A DNA stretch of 64,000 bases, taken from Streptomyces blattellae (GTDB lineage: Bacteria; Actinomycetota; Actinomycetes; Streptomycetales; Streptomycetaceae). The notes below the pieces were generated by a model. That model did not search any database, was not told where the DNA came from, and saw only the letters and a list, made by a program, of their open reading frames with translations. Location: contig NZ_WJBG01000161.1 of assembly GCF_009709555.1 (NCBI RefSeq), forward strand, positions 62,001-126,000, in the 5' to 3' direction. This document shows, in pieces, positions 24,693 through 32,722 of this stretch. Each line of letters starts with the position of its first letter. Position 1 is the stretch's first letter. Made by a program: the position numbers and the translations under genes.

Positions 24693-25382
24693 TCACCGTC
24701 CTTTCTCGGCACGCCGGCGGGCCTCGTCGCCCCTGGCGCGCTTGGCATTACGTCGAGCCGCGCGCCGGCAGCGCAGCAGTTCCCCGGCGTACGGCAGCAC
24801 CACACAGGCGCCGACGGCGGCGGCGACACCCGCGAGACAGGCGCGGGACAGCGGTCGCCGGCGCGGCACCGGACGCCAGGCGTCCGGGTCACCGCCACCG
24901 CCGCGCAGCAGGGCCTTCACCTGATCGGCGTGCAGACACATCAGCGAGGTCAGCGCACCGAACGGCAGCGACTCCAGGAAACGGTGGATGTGCTGCTCCA
25001 GCGGCTTGACCTCGCGGTCACTGCGCACGGCCGTGCGTACGTCCCACGGGGCGGTCGCCTCGTGCACCGCGGCCCCGGCGGACTGCACGGTCAGCAGCAG
25101 CGGGTTGACCTCGTAGCGCAGGGTCAGCGCGATGGGGATGCCGACCTCGGCTGTCATGAGCGTGGGGGCACCTCCCACGCCCTCAAGGCAGTGGGGGAGG
25201 ATCAGTGACTCCTTGGTGCCGGCGGTGTCCTCGACGCGGGAGCGCCGGTGCATCACCCAGTCGGCGAGACCGGGCACGAACCAGCCCGGCAGGAGCCCGT
25301 ACAGCAGATAGCGGGTGGTGACGTCACCGGCATCGGCGGTGACATCCGTGGCACTGATCTCGGCGGCCTGCTCCCGGCTCAC
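24693..25382 (-). CDS. Polytopic membrane protein of unknown function
   Basis: A 229-residue predicted membrane protein. TRYLLYGLLPGWFVPGLADWVMHRRSRVEDTAGTKESLI at the N-terminus, then hydrophobic stretches near 75-100, 130-150 and 190-210, and a basic tail. Similar proteins exist in many bacteria, sometimes labelled diguanylate cyclase in databases, but no GGDEF motif is present here. Between KESLI and LMTAEVG lies an in-frame stem-loop repeat (25164-25200) adding about 13 residues that relatives appear to lack. The GTG start overlaps the CBS-protein stop by GTGA. Confidence 0.72.
   Translation of the reverse strand: MSREQAAEISATDVTADAGDVTTRYLLYGLLPGWFVPGLADWVMHRRSRVEDTAGTKESLILPHCLEGVGGAPTLMTAEVGIPIALTLRYEVNPLLLTVQSAGAAVHEATAPWDVRTAVRSDREVKPLEQHIHRFLESLPFGALTSLMCLHADQVKALLRGGGGDPDAWRPVPRRRPLSRACLAGVAAAVGACVVLPYAGELLRCRRAARRNAKRARGDEARRRAEKGR
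25164..25200 (+). repeat. In-frame stem-loop repeat in membrane protein gene
   Basis: GGGGGCACCTCCCAC ... CAGTGGGGGAGG with a CCCTCAAGGC centre; nearly the same as the copies at 3987 and 9730. Frame is preserved. Confidence 0.8.
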
Positions 25383-25810
25383 CCGGGCCCCTCGCTGTCC
25401 GGCGCGGCGCGGCTGATGTCGGCCAGCGCCGAATCGGGGTCCTGGGCCTCGGCCAGGTCGCCGAGGCTGACGATGCCGACCGGCAGGCCGCTCTCCACGA
25501 CCGGCAGCCGGCGTACCGCGTGCTCGCGCATCAGGGAGATCGCGTCGGACACCGGGTCGTCGGGTGCGACCATGACCGGATCCGGTGTGCACACGGTCTG
25601 GGCGCTCACCGTCAGCGGATCGGCGCCCTCCGCGACGGCGCGCACCGCGATGTCACGGTCGGTGAGCATCCCGACGACCTGCGAGCCGTCGGCCACCAGC
25701 ACATCGCCGATGTCCTGCGAGCGCATCAGCTGCGCCGCCTCGACGAGTGAGGCGTCCGGGCGGACCGCGACCACACCCGGCGTCATGACGTCCCTCACGA
25801 ACTCAGCCAT
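25379..25810 (-). CDS. CBS domain protein
   Basis: A 143-residue protein of two tandem CBS motifs (VRDVMTPGVVAVRPDASLVEAAQLMRSQDIGDVLVADGSQVVGMLTDRDIAVRA and VCTPDPVMVAPDDPVSDAISLMREHAVRRLPVVESGLPVGIVSLGDLA), forming one Bateman module that usually senses adenine nucleotides. There is no catalytic domain. ATG 25810 is used; a GTG one codon earlier is possible. A SigB-type promoter candidate lies at 25884-25908, about 67 bases upstream. Overlaps the following membrane protein gene (GTGA), so they form one transcript. Confidence 0.9.
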   Translation of the reverse strand: MAEFVRDVMTPGVVAVRPDASLVEAAQLMRSQDIGDVLVADGSQVVGMLTDRDIAVRAVAEGADPLTVSAQTVCTPDPVMVAPDDPVSDAISLMREHAVRRLPVVESGLPVGIVSLGDLAEAQDPDSALADISRAAPDSEGPG

Positions 25811-25883
25811 CACTGTGGCCCTTTCCTCCGTTTCCCGGCCGGTGCGAGCACCGCGGCGCCGGGCCGCTATGACGCCGTCCGCA

Positions 25884-25908
25884 GTACCCCGGGCCGGGTC
25901 GGCTATGC
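25884..25908 (-). promoter_or_regulatory. SigB-type promoter candidate for the CBS gene
   Basis: Minus strand GCAT - 15 bases - GGGTAC fits the Streptomyces SigB consensus GNNT-N14-16-GGGTAY exactly. The expected start of transcription is near 25877, leaving a leader of about 65 bases. Confidence 0.5.
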
Positions 25909-25921
25909 GTACTCCCGCTGC

Positions 25922-26296
25922 TCAGCTCCGGTTCACCGCCTCGGCGAGTTCCTGGATGTTGGCGTAGCGCGCCGAACGGGGCAGCCGTTCCAGGGCCTCG
26001 ACGAGGGTGTCCGGCGCGTACCGGCGGCGCAGCTCGCGGGCCAGTTCGCGCGGGCTCGCCGGGAAGGCGCCACGGCCGAGGAACCTGGCCAGCTCCATCC
26101 GGACCGCGGCCAGGGAGGCCCGGGTGCGCCCCGGCGCCACCGGCCCGCCCGCGATCTCCGGGTCGTCCTCGGCCGTCGGCTCGGGGTCGTGCCACTCCTC
26201 GGTCCTCGTGGGGTGTCCCGACCTGAGCAGACCCTGCAGTTCATGCTTCATCTCGTCGTCGCGATGGACGCTGAGCCGGTCGCTGCCTCGCTGCAT
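25922..26296 (-). CDS. DUF2795-like domain protein
   Basis: A 124-residue soluble protein. The N-terminal half is charged (MQRGSDRLSVHRDDEMKHELQGLLRSGHPTRTEEWHDPEP), and the C-terminal part MELARFLGRGAFPASPRELARELRRRYAPDTLVEALERLPRSARYANIQELAEAV resembles DUF2795 domains common in Streptomyces. The role is unknown. The ATG at 26296 has GGAGGGA 4 bases upstream, a clear start. A SigB-type promoter candidate lies at 26331-26355. Confidence 0.72.
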   Translation of the reverse strand: MQRGSDRLSVHRDDEMKHELQGLLRSGHPTRTEEWHDPEPTAEDDPEIAGGPVAPGRTRASLAAVRMELARFLGRGAFPASPRELARELRRRYAPDTLVEALERLPRSARYANIQELAEAVNRS

Positions 26297-26330
26297 GACT
26301 CCCTCCAGATCTTCGGGGGTGGGGCTCCGC

Positions 26331-26355
26331 GTACCCGAAGGGCGGCGGGCGACAC
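26331..26355 (-). promoter_or_regulatory. SigB-type promoter candidate for the DUF2795 gene
   Basis: Minus strand GTGT - 15 bases - GGGTAC, an exact fit to GNNT-N14-16-GGGTAY, about 28 bases (from the predicted start of transcription) before the ATG at 26296. Confidence 0.55.
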
Positions 26356-26402
26356 GCGGCGAGCGCCGGCCCGCGGCCCATGCGGGGCCGCCGAAGTGCC
26401 GT

Positions 26403-28211
26403 TTACTTCTTGTCCCGCCCCTTCTCCCGCCCCGGCAGGAACTCCTGCACCTTCGCCTTGAAACCATGCTTGATCACCGAACCCCGGTCCGCGTCGCCCT
26501 TCAGGATCGACGCGGCCGTCGCCTCCATCTGGTCCCAGGTGGCGTGCGGCGGGATCGGCGGTACGGCAGGGTCGGTGAGGAACTCGATCACCGCGGGCCC
26601 GTCCGCCGCCAGCCCGGCCCGCCAGCCCGCCTCGACGTCGTCCGGCTTCTCCACCCGGATGCCGGTCAGGCCCAGGGAGCGGGCGAACGCGGCGTACTGC
26701 ACGTCCGGGATCTCCTGCGAGGGCAGGAAGGACGGCGCCCCCTCCATGGCCCGCATCTCCCAGGTGACCTGGTTGAGGTCATGGTTGTTCCAGACGCCGA
26801 CGACCAGCCGCTTGTCCTCCCAGCGGTCGGCGTACTTCGCCGCCGTGATCAGCTCCGCCAGCCCGTTCATCTGCATCGCCCCGTCCCCGACCAGCGCGAT
26901 CGCGGGCCGGTCCGGGTGGGCGAACTTCGCGCCGATCGCGTACGGCACCCCGCAGCCCATCGTGGCGAGCGTGCCGGACAGCGAGGCGCGCATGCCGGGC
27001 CGCATCGTCAGGTGCCGGGCGTACCAGTTGGCCGCCGAGCCCGAGTCGGAGCTGATGATCGCGTTGTCCGGCAGCAGCGGGTCCAGCGCCCGCGCCACGT
27101 ACTCCGGGTTGATCGGGTCGGCCGACAGTCCGGCCCGCCGCTCCATCACGTCACGCCAGCGCGCGACGTTCGCGCACACCGTGTCGTACCACTCACGCCC
27201 GCGCTCCTCCGTCCCCAGCAGCGGGATCAGCTGCTGCAGGGTCGCCTTCGCGTCGCCGACGAGATTCACCTCGTACGGATAACGCATCCCGACCATGTGC
27301 GGATCGATGTCGATCTGCACGCCCCGCGCCTTGCCGAACTCCGGCAGGAACTGTGTGTACGGGAAGGACGATCCGATGGTCAGCAGGGTGTCGCAGTCCC
27401 GCATCAGCTCGTACGAGGATCGGGTGCCCAGCAGCCCGATCGCGCCGGTGACATACGGGAGTTCATCGCTCAGCGCGTCCTTGCCGAGCAGCGCCTTGGC
27501 CACGCCGGCGCCGAGCAGTTCGGCGACGTGTGCCACCTCGGGCTGGGCGCCGGACGCGCCCTGACCGACCAGGATCGCCACCTTGTCACCGGAGTTGAGG
27601 ATCTCCGCCGCCCGCACGAGGGACTCCTCGGAGGGGATCGCCGTCCAGGAGCTGCGGTCCAGGCTGGACGGCACCATCTTGAACTCGTGCGTGGGCGCGG
27701 AGTAGTCGAGTTCCTGCACATCGCCGGGGATGATCACGGCGGTGGGGGCGCGGCGCGCGTACGCGGTGCGGATCGCCCGGTCCAGTACGTTCGGCAGCTG
27801 CTCGGGGACCGTGACCGTCTCCACGAAGTCCGAGGCGACGTCCTTGAACAGGGTGTGCAGGTCCACCTCCTGCTGATAGGAGCCGCCCATCGCGGTGCGG
27901 TGCGTCTGGCCGACGATCGCCAGCACCGGAACGTGGTCGAGCTTGGCGTCGTACAGCCCGTTGAGGAGGTGGATCGCGCCGGGGCCCGACGTGGCCGCGC
28001 ACACCCCGATCCGGCCGCTGAACTTCGCGTAGCCGACCGCCTGGAACGCGGACATCTCCTCGTGCCGGGACTGGATGAACCGGGGCCGGTCCTCGGCGCG
28101 GCCCCAGGCGGCGAGCAGGCCGTTGATGCCGTCGCCGGGATAGCCGAAGACGTGCTCCACACCCCATTCGCGCAGGCGTGCGAGGACATGGTCGGAGACG
28201 TTGGTGCTCAT
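26403..28211 (-). CDS. Thiamine-diphosphate enzyme, pyruvate oxidase/dehydrogenase (PoxB-like)
   Basis: A 602-residue ThDP-dependent enzyme of the acetolactate synthase/PoxB superfamily. The N-terminal PYR domain has the cofactor glutamate in QSRHEEMSAF (about 50) and SGPGAIHLLNGLYDAKLDHVPVLAIVGQT. The middle FAD-type domain follows, then the C-terminal PP domain with LVGDGAMQMNGLAELITAAKY...VWNNHDLNQVTWEMR, the GDG-N metal motif. It lacks a long membrane-binding tail. It probably decarboxylates pyruvate to acetate or acetyl-phosphate under stress or stationary phase. A SigB-type promoter candidate is at 28255-28278. It diverges from the sigma factor gene. Confidence 0.88.
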   Translation of the reverse strand: MSTNVSDHVLARLREWGVEHVFGYPGDGINGLLAAWGRAEDRPRFIQSRHEEMSAFQAVGYAKFSGRIGVCAATSGPGAIHLLNGLYDAKLDHVPVLAIVGQTHRTAMGGSYQQEVDLHTLFKDVASDFVETVTVPEQLPNVLDRAIRTAYARRAPTAVIIPGDVQELDYSAPTHEFKMVPSSLDRSSWTAIPSEESLVRAAEILNSGDKVAILVGQGASGAQPEVAHVAELLGAGVAKALLGKDALSDELPYVTGAIGLLGTRSSYELMRDCDTLLTIGSSFPYTQFLPEFGKARGVQIDIDPHMVGMRYPYEVNLVGDAKATLQQLIPLLGTEERGREWYDTVCANVARWRDVMERRAGLSADPINPEYVARALDPLLPDNAIISSDSGSAANWYARHLTMRPGMRASLSGTLATMGCGVPYAIGAKFAHPDRPAIALVGDGAMQMNGLAELITAAKYADRWEDKRLVVGVWNNHDLNQVTWEMRAMEGAPSFLPSQEIPDVQYAAFARSLGLTGIRVEKPDDVEAGWRAGLAADGPAVIEFLTDPAVPPIPPHATWDQMEATAASILKGDADRGSVIKHGFKAKVQEFLPGREKGRDKK

Positions 28212-28254
28212 GAGGGACCTCCCGGACTCGGGATCGACAGCAGCACCGCCCGAG

Positions 28255-28278
28255 TCACCCGCCGGGCCGGCGGAAAAC
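28255..28278 (-). promoter_or_regulatory. SigB-type promoter candidate for the PoxB-like gene
   Basis: Minus strand GTTT - 14 bases - GGGTGA; one mismatch to GNNT-N14-16-GGGTAY. The predicted transcript would have a ~37-base leader before the ATG at 28211. Confidence 0.45.
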
Positions 28279-28465
28279 CTGCACCGTGCGGGAGGCCGTG
28301 TTTGCGGCCGGGGGAGCAGGGCAGGCGAACAATCAGTGCTTCGGACAGGAGGCACGTCCGTGGGAGCGGCGCTCTCGCCGCCACGGCCGCGTCTGTCCGA
28401 CGTGCGGCCGCACTCCCACGGTGACCGTCCAACCAGAGCACCGATCAAGGGAGTTGCGGCGCATC

Positions 28466-29260
28466 ATGCCCACTCAAGTGAGCGCGAAGCACCACCCGCA
28501 CGACGACGCCCCCGACACCGCGGAAGCCTTCCGCAAGCTCGCCACGCTTCCGGCGGGCCCGCAGCGCGACACCCTCCGTGACGAGATCGTCGAGGCCTGG
28601 CTGCCCATGGCCGACCGGCTCGCCGGACGCTTCCGCAGCCGCGGCGAGAGTTTCGACGACCTGCGCCAGGTCGCGGCCCTCGGTCTGGTCAAGGCCGTCG
28701 ACCGGTACGACCCCGCACGCGGCAACGCCTTCGAGAGCTATGCCGTGCCGACCATCACCGGGGAGATCAAGCGGCACTTCCGCGACCACATGTGGACGCT
28801 GCACGTGCCGCGCCGGGTCCAGGATCTGCGCAACCGCGTCCGGTTCGCCAGCCAGGACCTGGCACAGACCGCGTCCGGCCAGCGGCCCACCGTGGCCCAG
28901 ATCGCCGAGCACGCGAACATGAGCGAAGAGGACGTGCTGGTCGGTCTGGAGGCCCTGGAGAGCTTCACGGCCCTGTCCCTGGACGCGGAACTGCACGGCA
29001 GCGAGGACGGTTACTCCCTGGGCGACGCCCTCGGCTCGCCCGACCCGGCGCTGGACACGGTCGTGGACCGTGAGGCCGTACGGCACCGGCTGGCGGCGCT
29101 GCCGGAGCGGGAGCGGGCCATTCTGTACATGCGGTTCTTCGGGGACATGACGCAGAGCCGGATCGCCGAGCGGCTCGGCATCTCGCAGATGCATGTGTCC
29201 CGGCTGATCAGCCGGTGCTGCACGAAGGTGCGGGACCAGGTGCTGCAGGACGCGGCGTAG
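28466..29260 (+). CDS. SigB/SigF-family RNA polymerase sigma factor
   Basis: A 264-residue group 3 sigma factor. Region 2 (about 45-115): MADRLAGRFRSRGESFDDLRQVAALGLVKAVDRYDPARGNAFESYAVPTITGEIKRHFRD, followed by WTLHVPRRVQDLRNRV; region 3 PTVAQIAEHANMSEEDVLVGLEAL; region 4 helix-turn-helix ERERAILYMRFFGDMTQSRIAERLGISQMHVSRLISR. This matches the actinobacterial SigB/F/G/H/K group controlling stress response and development; by neighbourhood it may be the S. coelicolor SigK orthologue (from memory). No anti-sigma (HATPase) gene is adjacent. The stop lies one base from the convergent PAS/GAF gene. Confidence 0.9.
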   Translation: MPTQVSAKHHPHDDAPDTAEAFRKLATLPAGPQRDTLRDEIVEAWLPMADRLAGRFRSRGESFDDLRQVAALGLVKAVDRYDPARGNAFESYAVPTITGEIKRHFRDHMWTLHVPRRVQDLRNRVRFASQDLAQTASGQRPTVAQIAEHANMSEEDVLVGLEALESFTALSLDAELHGSEDGYSLGDALGSPDPALDTVVDREAVRHRLAALPERERAILYMRFFGDMTQSRIAERLGISQMHVSRLISRCCTKVRDQVLQDAA

Positions 29261-29261
29261 A

Positions 29262-30380
29262 TCACGGCGTCCTGGTGAGCCTCAGTGTCAGGTGGCGGGA
29301 CATCATGTCCATCGCCTGCGCCTCGGCCATCGAGAAGGCCAGGCGGGGGCCGCAGCGCAGCAGGGTGAGGACGCCGTGGACCGTGCCGTCGGCGGTCAGG
29401 GGGACGCACAGCAGTGAGGTGACGTTCGCCTGGACCAGTACGGGGGCGCCGGAGGTGTCGCGGCCCAGGGCGTCCGGGTCCTCCGGGCGTACCTGAAGGG
29501 ACGTGGAGCCGCCGCGGGCGGCCTCGGCGATGAGAGGGGAATCGGCCGGATCCAGTGCCATGAGGGTAGCCGCCTCCTTCTCCGACGGGGCCAGCACGGC
29601 CGTACGGGAAAGGCGGGCGGCGCCCGCGTCGGCGATCACCCAGTCGGCGAACCGTCCGTGGAGCACCCGGGCCGCCCGGCGAAGCGCCGCGTCGGGCGGG
29701 GCCGTGAGCAATGCCGTGGTCATGGCGTCCAGCAGATCCATCAGCGACGCGTGCCGGGTGGCCTCGGTGAGGTCGGGGACCTGGCCCGTGGCGACGGTCG
29801 CCGGTCCCGGTGCGGCGGGCACGCCGAGTCCGCCGGGCTGCAGGAGGACGAGCACCGTGGTGCGTGGCTCGCCGGTCGGCCGTACGGCGGTCAGGGTCAC
29901 GTGCACCGGCTCGGCCGGGCGCCGTTGGAGGTGGACGGTGAGACTGCGGTCGCCGTCGCCGCGGGCCACCGCGGCGGCCTGGGAGCGGAACGCCGCCCGG
30001 TCGGCGTGGGCGAGGAAGCCCGTCAGCGGCCGGCCCGTCGCGTACCCGGCCCGGACGCCGGTGAAGGCGGTCGCCGCGAAGTTGAGACGGCGCACCACGG
30101 CCTCCCGGTCCACCAGCGCGACCGGCAGCGGCAGACGCTGGAACACCGTGCGCAGCAACTGCTGTTCCTGGCGGTCCGCGGGGGCCGGGCGGGAGCCGCC
30201 GACCGTGGACAACCGCTCGTACCACGGCCACAACTGGTCGGCCACATGGTCGAGTTCGAAGATCGCCGCGTCCAGTACGGTCGGCAGGTCGCCGCTCGAC
30301 ACGGACCGTGCCGCCTTCAACTCCGCGACGCGGCGAACGAAATCCGCGAGCTCTTCACCGAATTCCTCCGTCTGCGCCAT
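29262..30380 (-). CDS. PAS-GAF sensor protein without output domain
   Basis: A 372-residue protein. An N-terminal helical region (1-70) is followed by a PAS domain (about 75-175: LRTVFQRLPLPVALVDREAVVRRLNFAATAFTGVRAGYATGRPLTGFLAHADRAAF), a linker, and a GAF domain (about 210-372: SLMDLLDAMTTALLTAPPDAALRRAARVLHGRFADWVIAD ... VTSLLCVPLTADGTVHGVLTLLR). No kinase, PP2C, GGDEF or DNA-binding domain follows, unlike the usual Streptomyces PAS-GAF-SpoIIE phosphatases. Perhaps a truncated SpoIIE-type sensor that works through partner proteins. It ends one base from the sigma factor stop and diverges from the ANTAR gene. Confidence 0.8.
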   Translation of the reverse strand: MAQTEEFGEELADFVRRVAELKAARSVSSGDLPTVLDAAIFELDHVADQLWPWYERLSTVGGSRPAPADRQEQQLLRTVFQRLPLPVALVDREAVVRRLNFAATAFTGVRAGYATGRPLTGFLAHADRAAFRSQAAAVARGDGDRSLTVHLQRRPAEPVHVTLTAVRPTGEPRTTVLVLLQPGGLGVPAAPGPATVATGQVPDLTEATRHASLMDLLDAMTTALLTAPPDAALRRAARVLHGRFADWVIADAGAARLSRTAVLAPSEKEAATLMALDPADSPLIAEAARGGSTSLQVRPEDPDALGRDTSGAPVLVQANVTSLLCVPLTADGTVHGVLTLLRCGPRLAFSMAEAQAMDMMSRHLTLRLTRTP

Positions 30381-30508
30381 GCGACGAACCTAGCGCGCGG
30401 TGCGGCTTGATGGGGTCGCGGGAGCCCGACGAGCAGCCGCTCGCTGTCCCTCCCGCTGTTTCCCGGCCAAGTCGACCGGGCAGCCGAGGGGCAGAGGAGG
30501 ACCACACG

Positions 30509-31225
30509 ATGCCGGACACACAGGACACCGGCCGCTGGGGCGCGGAGTCCGCCGAATCGACCCTGCCCGGCCGGCGACTGTCGGAACTGGTCGAGCAGGC
30601 CGCCCGGTGTACCGCGGAATGCTGCGGAGCGAGCGGCACCGTCAGCGAGGGCAGCCCCGAACGATCCGCTGCGGTCACCCATCCCGACCTGGCCGCTCTG
30701 GTCGCGGTGCAGATGCGCTCCGGGGAGGGGCCCATCCCGGCCGCCCTCGAACGCGGGGAGCCCGTCGACGCGACGGACCTGCTGCGCGAGGAGCGATGGC
30801 CGCAGTACCGCGCGCTGGCGCTGGACGCGGGAGTGCGATCCAGCGTGACGATCCCCTTCCGCCGGGCCGGGCTGACGGTGACCCTGAGCCTGTACAGCTT
30901 CCGCCCGGGCGCCCTTGAGGACGTCCCGCACGGGCCCGCCCAGGCACTCGGTGACTTCGCCGCGGCGTGCCTGGCCCGCGACCGCTCCTACAGCGCCGCG
31001 CTCACCGAACTCGACCAACTCGGCACCGCCCTGCGCTCCCGCCCCGTCGTCGACCAGGCGTGCGGCATCGTCATGCACGTCCTGGGCTGCGACGCGGACG
31101 CCGCCTTCGGCATCCTGCGCCGCATCTCCCAGGCCACGAACCGCAAGCTGACCGACGTCGCGTCAGCGGTCGTGGACCGACGGGGGCGGGGCCTGGAGGA
31201 GGATCTGGCGGCGCTGCTGAACTAG
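30509..31225 (+). CDS. GAF and ANTAR domain protein
   Basis: A 238-residue predicted RNA-binding regulator. The GAF-like domain (about 20-160) is followed by a C-terminal ANTAR domain (about 165-235: LTELDQLGTALRSRPVVDQACGIVMHVLGCDADAAFGILRRISQATNRKLTDVASAVVD). ANTAR domains bind paired hairpins in leader RNAs to prevent termination, or regulate through partner sensors. The ATG 30509 is preceded by GAGGAGG. It is divergent from the PAS-GAF gene, and an 18-bp tandem array begins immediately after its stop. Confidence 0.87.
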   Translation: MPDTQDTGRWGAESAESTLPGRRLSELVEQAARCTAECCGASGTVSEGSPERSAAVTHPDLAALVAVQMRSGEGPIPAALERGEPVDATDLLREERWPQYRALALDAGVRSSVTIPFRRAGLTVTLSLYSFRPGALEDVPHGPAQALGDFAAACLARDRSYSAALTELDQLGTALRSRPVVDQACGIVMHVLGCDADAAFGILRRISQATNRKLTDVASAVVDRRGRGLEEDLAALLN

Positions 31226-31319
31226 GCGCTGCGCGGGACCTGGGCGCTGCGCGGGACCTGGGCGCTGCGCGGGACCTGGGCGCTGCGCGGGGTGCCTGGG
31301 CGCTGCGCGGGGTGCCGCG
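31226..31319 (+). repeat. 18-20-bp tandem repeat array after the ANTAR gene
   Basis: Starts on the base after the ANTAR gene's TAG: three exact 18-base units (GCGCTGCGCGGGACCTGG) and then two 20-base variants (GCGCTGCGCGGGGTGCC plus TGG or GCG). Each unit contains the self-complementary GCGC-tGCGC core. Confidence 0.92.
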
Positions 31320-31506
31320 ATGGGCCGTCGATCGTCTGCGGGTCCGTCGTGGCTGGTCGCACCGGCAAACCCCATGTCACCCGGTCGGCCGAGCCCGTCC
31401 CGCGAATGGTGCCCGGCCGCGCGCGCCGGGTGGCGGTGCGGGCTGTGATGGCAGTGGGGGCACGACCATCGCGCCCCCGCAGTCGTCGGCCGAAGGAGTC
31501 CACCCC

Positions 31507-32544
31507 ATGCGCCGCACCGTCCGTGCCCTGTCCGTCGCCGCCCTGGCCGGGGTCCTCCCGGTCATCGCCGCCGCGGCCGCCCTCGCGGACCCGGCCGCGG
31601 AGGTCAGCCCGGGGCAGGTCTCCCCGGGCCGCAGCATCACCGTGTCGGTCTCCTGCGATCCCCTCGGCGGTCCCGCACCCGCCGCCATCGACGCCGCATC
31701 GCCGGCCTTCCAGGAGGGCACCGTCCAGCTGCGCCGGGTCGTCGGCAACGAGGACGAGGTGTCCGGGCCCGCCTACTCCGGCACCGCCCGTATCGCTGCC
31801 GCCGAGGACCTGGAGGACGACGAGGGGGTCGGGCCCGACAGCGCGTGGACCGTCGACGGCACCTGCCCGGCCGCACCCGGCGGGGAGGGCAAGCCGTGGA
31901 GCGCCACCTTCACGGTGGCCCGCGGCGGCAGCAACGGCCCGTGCGCCGATCCGCTCGACACGGCCTGTGACACCGGCAAGCCGTGCCTGGATCCGCTCGA
32001 CACGGCCTGTCGCACGGGCAAGCCGTGCCTGGATCCGCTCGACACGGCCTGTCACACGGGCAAGCCGTGCCTGGATCCGCTCGACACGGCCTGTCACACG
32101 GGCAAGCCGTGCCTGGATCCGCTCGACACGGCCTGTCGCACGGGCAAGCCGTGCCCGGAGCCGACCCCCACCGCCTGTCACACGGGCAAGCCGTGCCCGG
32201 AGCCGACCCCCACCGCCTGTCACACCGGCAAGCCGTGCCCGGAGCCGACCCCCACCGCCTGTCACACCGGCAAGCCCTGCCCCGAGCCGACTCCCACCGC
32301 CTGCCCTACCGGTCAGCCGTGTCCCGTGCCGCGGGACCCTTCGTGTCACACGGGCAAGCCCTGTCCCGACCCGCACGACCCCTCCTGCGGCGGTGGGCTG
32401 ATCGAGCACGGTGTGCACGCCGGTGACGGCGGCGCCTTCAACGACTCCGTGCCCGCCCTGGTGGCCGGCGGTCTGCTGATCGCGGGCGCCTTCGGCGGTG
32501 CCGTGTACCGGCTGTGGCGCAAGGCGCCCGCCGAGGACGGCTGA
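31507..32544 (+). CDS. Secreted cysteine-repeat membrane-anchored protein
   Basis: A 345-residue cell-surface protein. Signal peptide 1-27 (MRRTVRALSVAALAGVLPVIAAAAALADP); a globular part to about 145 (ITVSVSCDPLGGPAP ... WTVDGTCPAAPGGEGKPWSATFTV); then 14-residue repeats (about 146-296): five of the C-L-D-P-L-D-T-A-C-x-T-G-K-P kind, four of C-P-E-P-T-P-T-A-C-x-T-G-K-P, then two variants. Each carries two cysteines. A single C-terminal membrane helix (VPALVAGGLLIAGAFGGAVYRLW) and basic residues anchor it. No LPXTG motif. The repeats probably form a disulfide-stitched stalk, but no family with known function is recognised. Confidence 0.8.
   Translation: MRRTVRALSVAALAGVLPVIAAAAALADPAAEVSPGQVSPGRSITVSVSCDPLGGPAPAAIDAASPAFQEGTVQLRRVVGNEDEVSGPAYSGTARIAAAEDLEDDEGVGPDSAWTVDGTCPAAPGGEGKPWSATFTVARGGSNGPCADPLDTACDTGKPCLDPLDTACRTGKPCLDPLDTACHTGKPCLDPLDTACHTGKPCLDPLDTACRTGKPCPEPTPTACHTGKPCPEPTPTACHTGKPCPEPTPTACHTGKPCPEPTPTACPTGQPCPVPRDPSCHTGKPCPDPHDPSCGGGLIEHGVHAGDGGAFNDSVPALVAGGLLIAGAFGGAVYRLWRKAPAEDG
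31942..32394 (+). repeat. 42-bp coding tandem repeats (Cys-rich stalk)
   Basis: Ten full 42-base units and a partial one, in frame. Adjacent copies are nearly identical at the DNA level (the second to fifth differ by single bases such as CGC/CAC), so the array is recently expanded and could vary in length between strains. Confidence 0.93.
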
Positions 32545-32722
32545 CGCACCTCACCACCCCCGGGTGACCGGCCCAACCCGAGCGCACCCCCATGGCTCAC
32601 CGGCACCCTGGGTACGACAGAGCCCAGGGACGACGACCCACAGCCCGGCGACGGCCACCGCACCGGCCGACGCGCGTCGGGCGACGGGCGGCCCAGGGAC
32701 ACCGAACCGGACGGGAGGGACC

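Noticed and set aside
30454..30476. SigB-type promoter before the ANTAR gene (GTTT-N16-GGGCAG)
   Set aside because: The -10 has two mismatches including the TA core, so it is not distinguishable from chance in this GC-rich DNA.
31942..32394. CRISPR-like appearance of regularly spaced repeats
   Set aside because: The 42-base units are directly adjacent with no unique spacers and are in frame within a protein; no cas genes are nearby.
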